DNA of 64,000 nt from Sulfitobacter sp. HNIBRBA3233 (lineage in GTDB: Bacteria > Pseudomonadota > Alphaproteobacteria > Rhodobacterales > Rhodobacteraceae): contig NZ_JBEFLP010000001.1 of NCBI RefSeq assembly GCF_040149665.1, positions 558,001-622,000 on the forward strand, in the 5' to 3' direction. The number at the start of each line of letters is the position of its first letter. Positions within the stretch are counted from its first letter, which is position 1. The position numbers and the translations under genes are program-made. This document shows, piece after piece, positions 62,994 through 64,000 of the stretch. The notes below the pieces were generated by a model. That model was not told the DNA's origin. It made no database searches and saw only the letters and a program-made list of their open reading frames with translations.

Positions 62994-64000
62994 ATGGATA
63001 TATTGAAAATGGATGCGCTGGCGCAATCGGCCGCGCTGGATCAGGGTGACTTCTCGGTTGAGGAGTTGATGGACGCCACACTGGCGCGGATCGAGGCCGT
63101 GAACGGCACCGTGAACGCGATCGTCAGCCTGCGCGACGGCGACCGTCTGCGTGCGGAGGCGCGCGAGGCCGACAGCGGCCCGCGGCGCGGCTGGCTGCAC
63201 GGCATACCGATCGCGATCAAGGACCTGTCGAACGCGGCGGGCCTGCCGACGTCGCGGGGATCGCCGCTCTTCGACGGAGAGATTGCCGAAACCGACGACA
63301 TCATGGTCGCACGGTTGCGTCAGGCGGGCGCAATCATCATCGGCAAGACGAACACGCCGGAATTCGGTCTCGGATCGCATACGTTCAACCCGGTGCACGG
63401 GGCCACGCTCAACCCCTACGATACAACACGCAGCGCGGGCGGATCATCGGGCGGGGCGGCGGTGGCGCTGGCCACAGGAATGCTGAGCGTTGCGGACGGG
63501 TCGGACATGATGGGCAGCCTGCGCAACCCGGCGGGCTGGAACAATGTCTACGGCATGCGCCCCACCTGGGGCACCGTCCCGTCCGAGGCCGAGGGCGATC
63601 TGTTCCTGCACCAATTGTCCACGAACGGGCCGATGGCGCGCAGCCCCGGCGATCTGGCGGCGCTTCTGGACACGATGATCGGCTCTGACCCACGCCAGCC
63701 GCTGACATGGGCGGGGCGCAAGACCCTCACCACCGTCGCCAAGGCCCCGAAAAAGCTGCGCATCGGCTATCTGGGCGACTGGAACGGGGCCCTGCCGCTG
63801 GAAGAGGGGATCGAAGAGATTTCGCAGGACGCGATGAACGGGCTGCGCGATCTGGGGCACCGTGTCTCGGCGCTGGAGGCGCCTTTCGACATGGACGCGC
63901 TGTGGCAGTCGTGGACCGATTTGCGGTCCTTCGCCGTGGCCGGCGGGCTGGGGCCGATCTATGACGATCCGGCGCGGCGCGGCTATCTCAAACCGGCAGC
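62994..64000 (+). CDS. amidase signature family protein, cut by the window edge
   Basis: At least 335 residues are present and the frame is open to the last base. The amidase Ser-cisSer-Lys triad is visible: K in IAIKDLSNAAG, the Ser cluster in AGGSSGGAAVALATG and the later Ser in DGSDMMGSLRNPAG. The family hydrolyses amides of many kinds. It could be a GatA-like or a catabolic amidase; gatB and gatC are not next to it, so I favour the latter. Start could be ATG at 62994 or 63009. Confidence 0.88.
   Translation, partial: MDILKMDALAQSAALDQGDFSVEELMDATLARIEAVNGTVNAIVSLRDGDRLRAEAREADSGPRRGWLHGIPIAIKDLSNAAGLPTSRGSPLFDGEIAETDDIMVARLRQAGAIIIGKTNTPEFGLGSHTFNPVHGATLNPYDTTRSAGGSSGGAAVALATGMLSVADGSDMMGSLRNPAGWNNVYGMRPTWGTVPSEAEGDLFLHQLSTNGPMARSPGDLAALLDTMIGSDPRQPLTWAGRKTLTTVAKAPKKLRIGYLGDWNGALPLEEGIEEISQDAMNGLRDLGHRVSALEAPFDMDALWQSWTDLRSFAVAGGLGPIYDDPARRGYLKPA

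Overview
The window is GC-rich chromosomal DNA packed with genes, typical of an alphaproteobacterium of the Rhodobacterales, most likely the marine Roseobacter group. The signs are the form II cox cluster, the cysG-DUF2849-cysI-cysH-DUF934 operon with a divergent Lrp-type regulator, the paaABCDE plus paaZ set, the dctBD-dctPQM TRAP locus, and infC with a non-ATG start. I cannot name a species. I see no insertion sequence, prophage, CRISPR array or rRNA operon. Four tRNA genes are present.

Layout: 1-6350 holds a form II (AYRGAGR-type) molybdenum hydroxylase cluster: XdhC/CoxF-like, molybdopterin-binding protein, coxS, a VOC protein, coxL and coxM. 6511-10828 holds an OmpA-type envelope protein, infC, a membrane-anchored Ala/Glu protein built of 11-residue repeats, and an M50-like membrane protease. 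10922-16932 is assimilatory sulfate reduction (fpr, DUF934, an APS-reductase-type cysH, cysI, DUF2849, cysG) with a divergent Lrp-family regulator. 16955-24634 holds a P450, then dctB, dctD and the TRAP genes dctP, dctQ, dctM. 24703-32692 is mixed housekeeping: tpiA, a 2-oxoglutarate oxygenase, TfoX-like, A-type Fe-S carrier, glycerophosphodiesterase, a DUF3307/SatD-like pair with a perfect palindrome between them, sufT, tgt and a membrane SRPBCC protein.

32801-40495 is a phenylacetate degradation operon on the minus strand, read thiolase, paaA, B, C, D, E, an extra diiron paralogue, paaZ. It is followed by divergent lon with a heat-shock-like promoter, an armless HU-like protein and tRNA-Val. 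44248-50395 is a cyanate uptake and hydrolysis operon (ABC transporter, cynS, DUF1348) divergent from an enhancer-binding regulator with PAS, AAA+ and Fis domains. 50511-53431 holds a histidine phosphatase, tRNA-Val, two identical tRNA-Asp genes, and a sulfotransferase-like gene divergent from a glycosyltransferase. 53494-64000 is envelope and housekeeping: DMT transporter, DsbA-like, M48 protease, aminotransferase, AmiC, PBP1A, prfB and a truncated amidase at the edge.

The best candidates for new biology are the SatD/DUF3307 module with a cyclase-like fold signature, an HTH and matching palindromes; the cyanate operon under an enhancer-binding regulator with a regular half-site array; the sigma54-incompetent-looking DctD with paired palindromes before dctP; the extra diiron protein inside the paa operon; and the undecad-repeat membrane protein. 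Functions are assigned from motifs and family knowledge; no database search was run.
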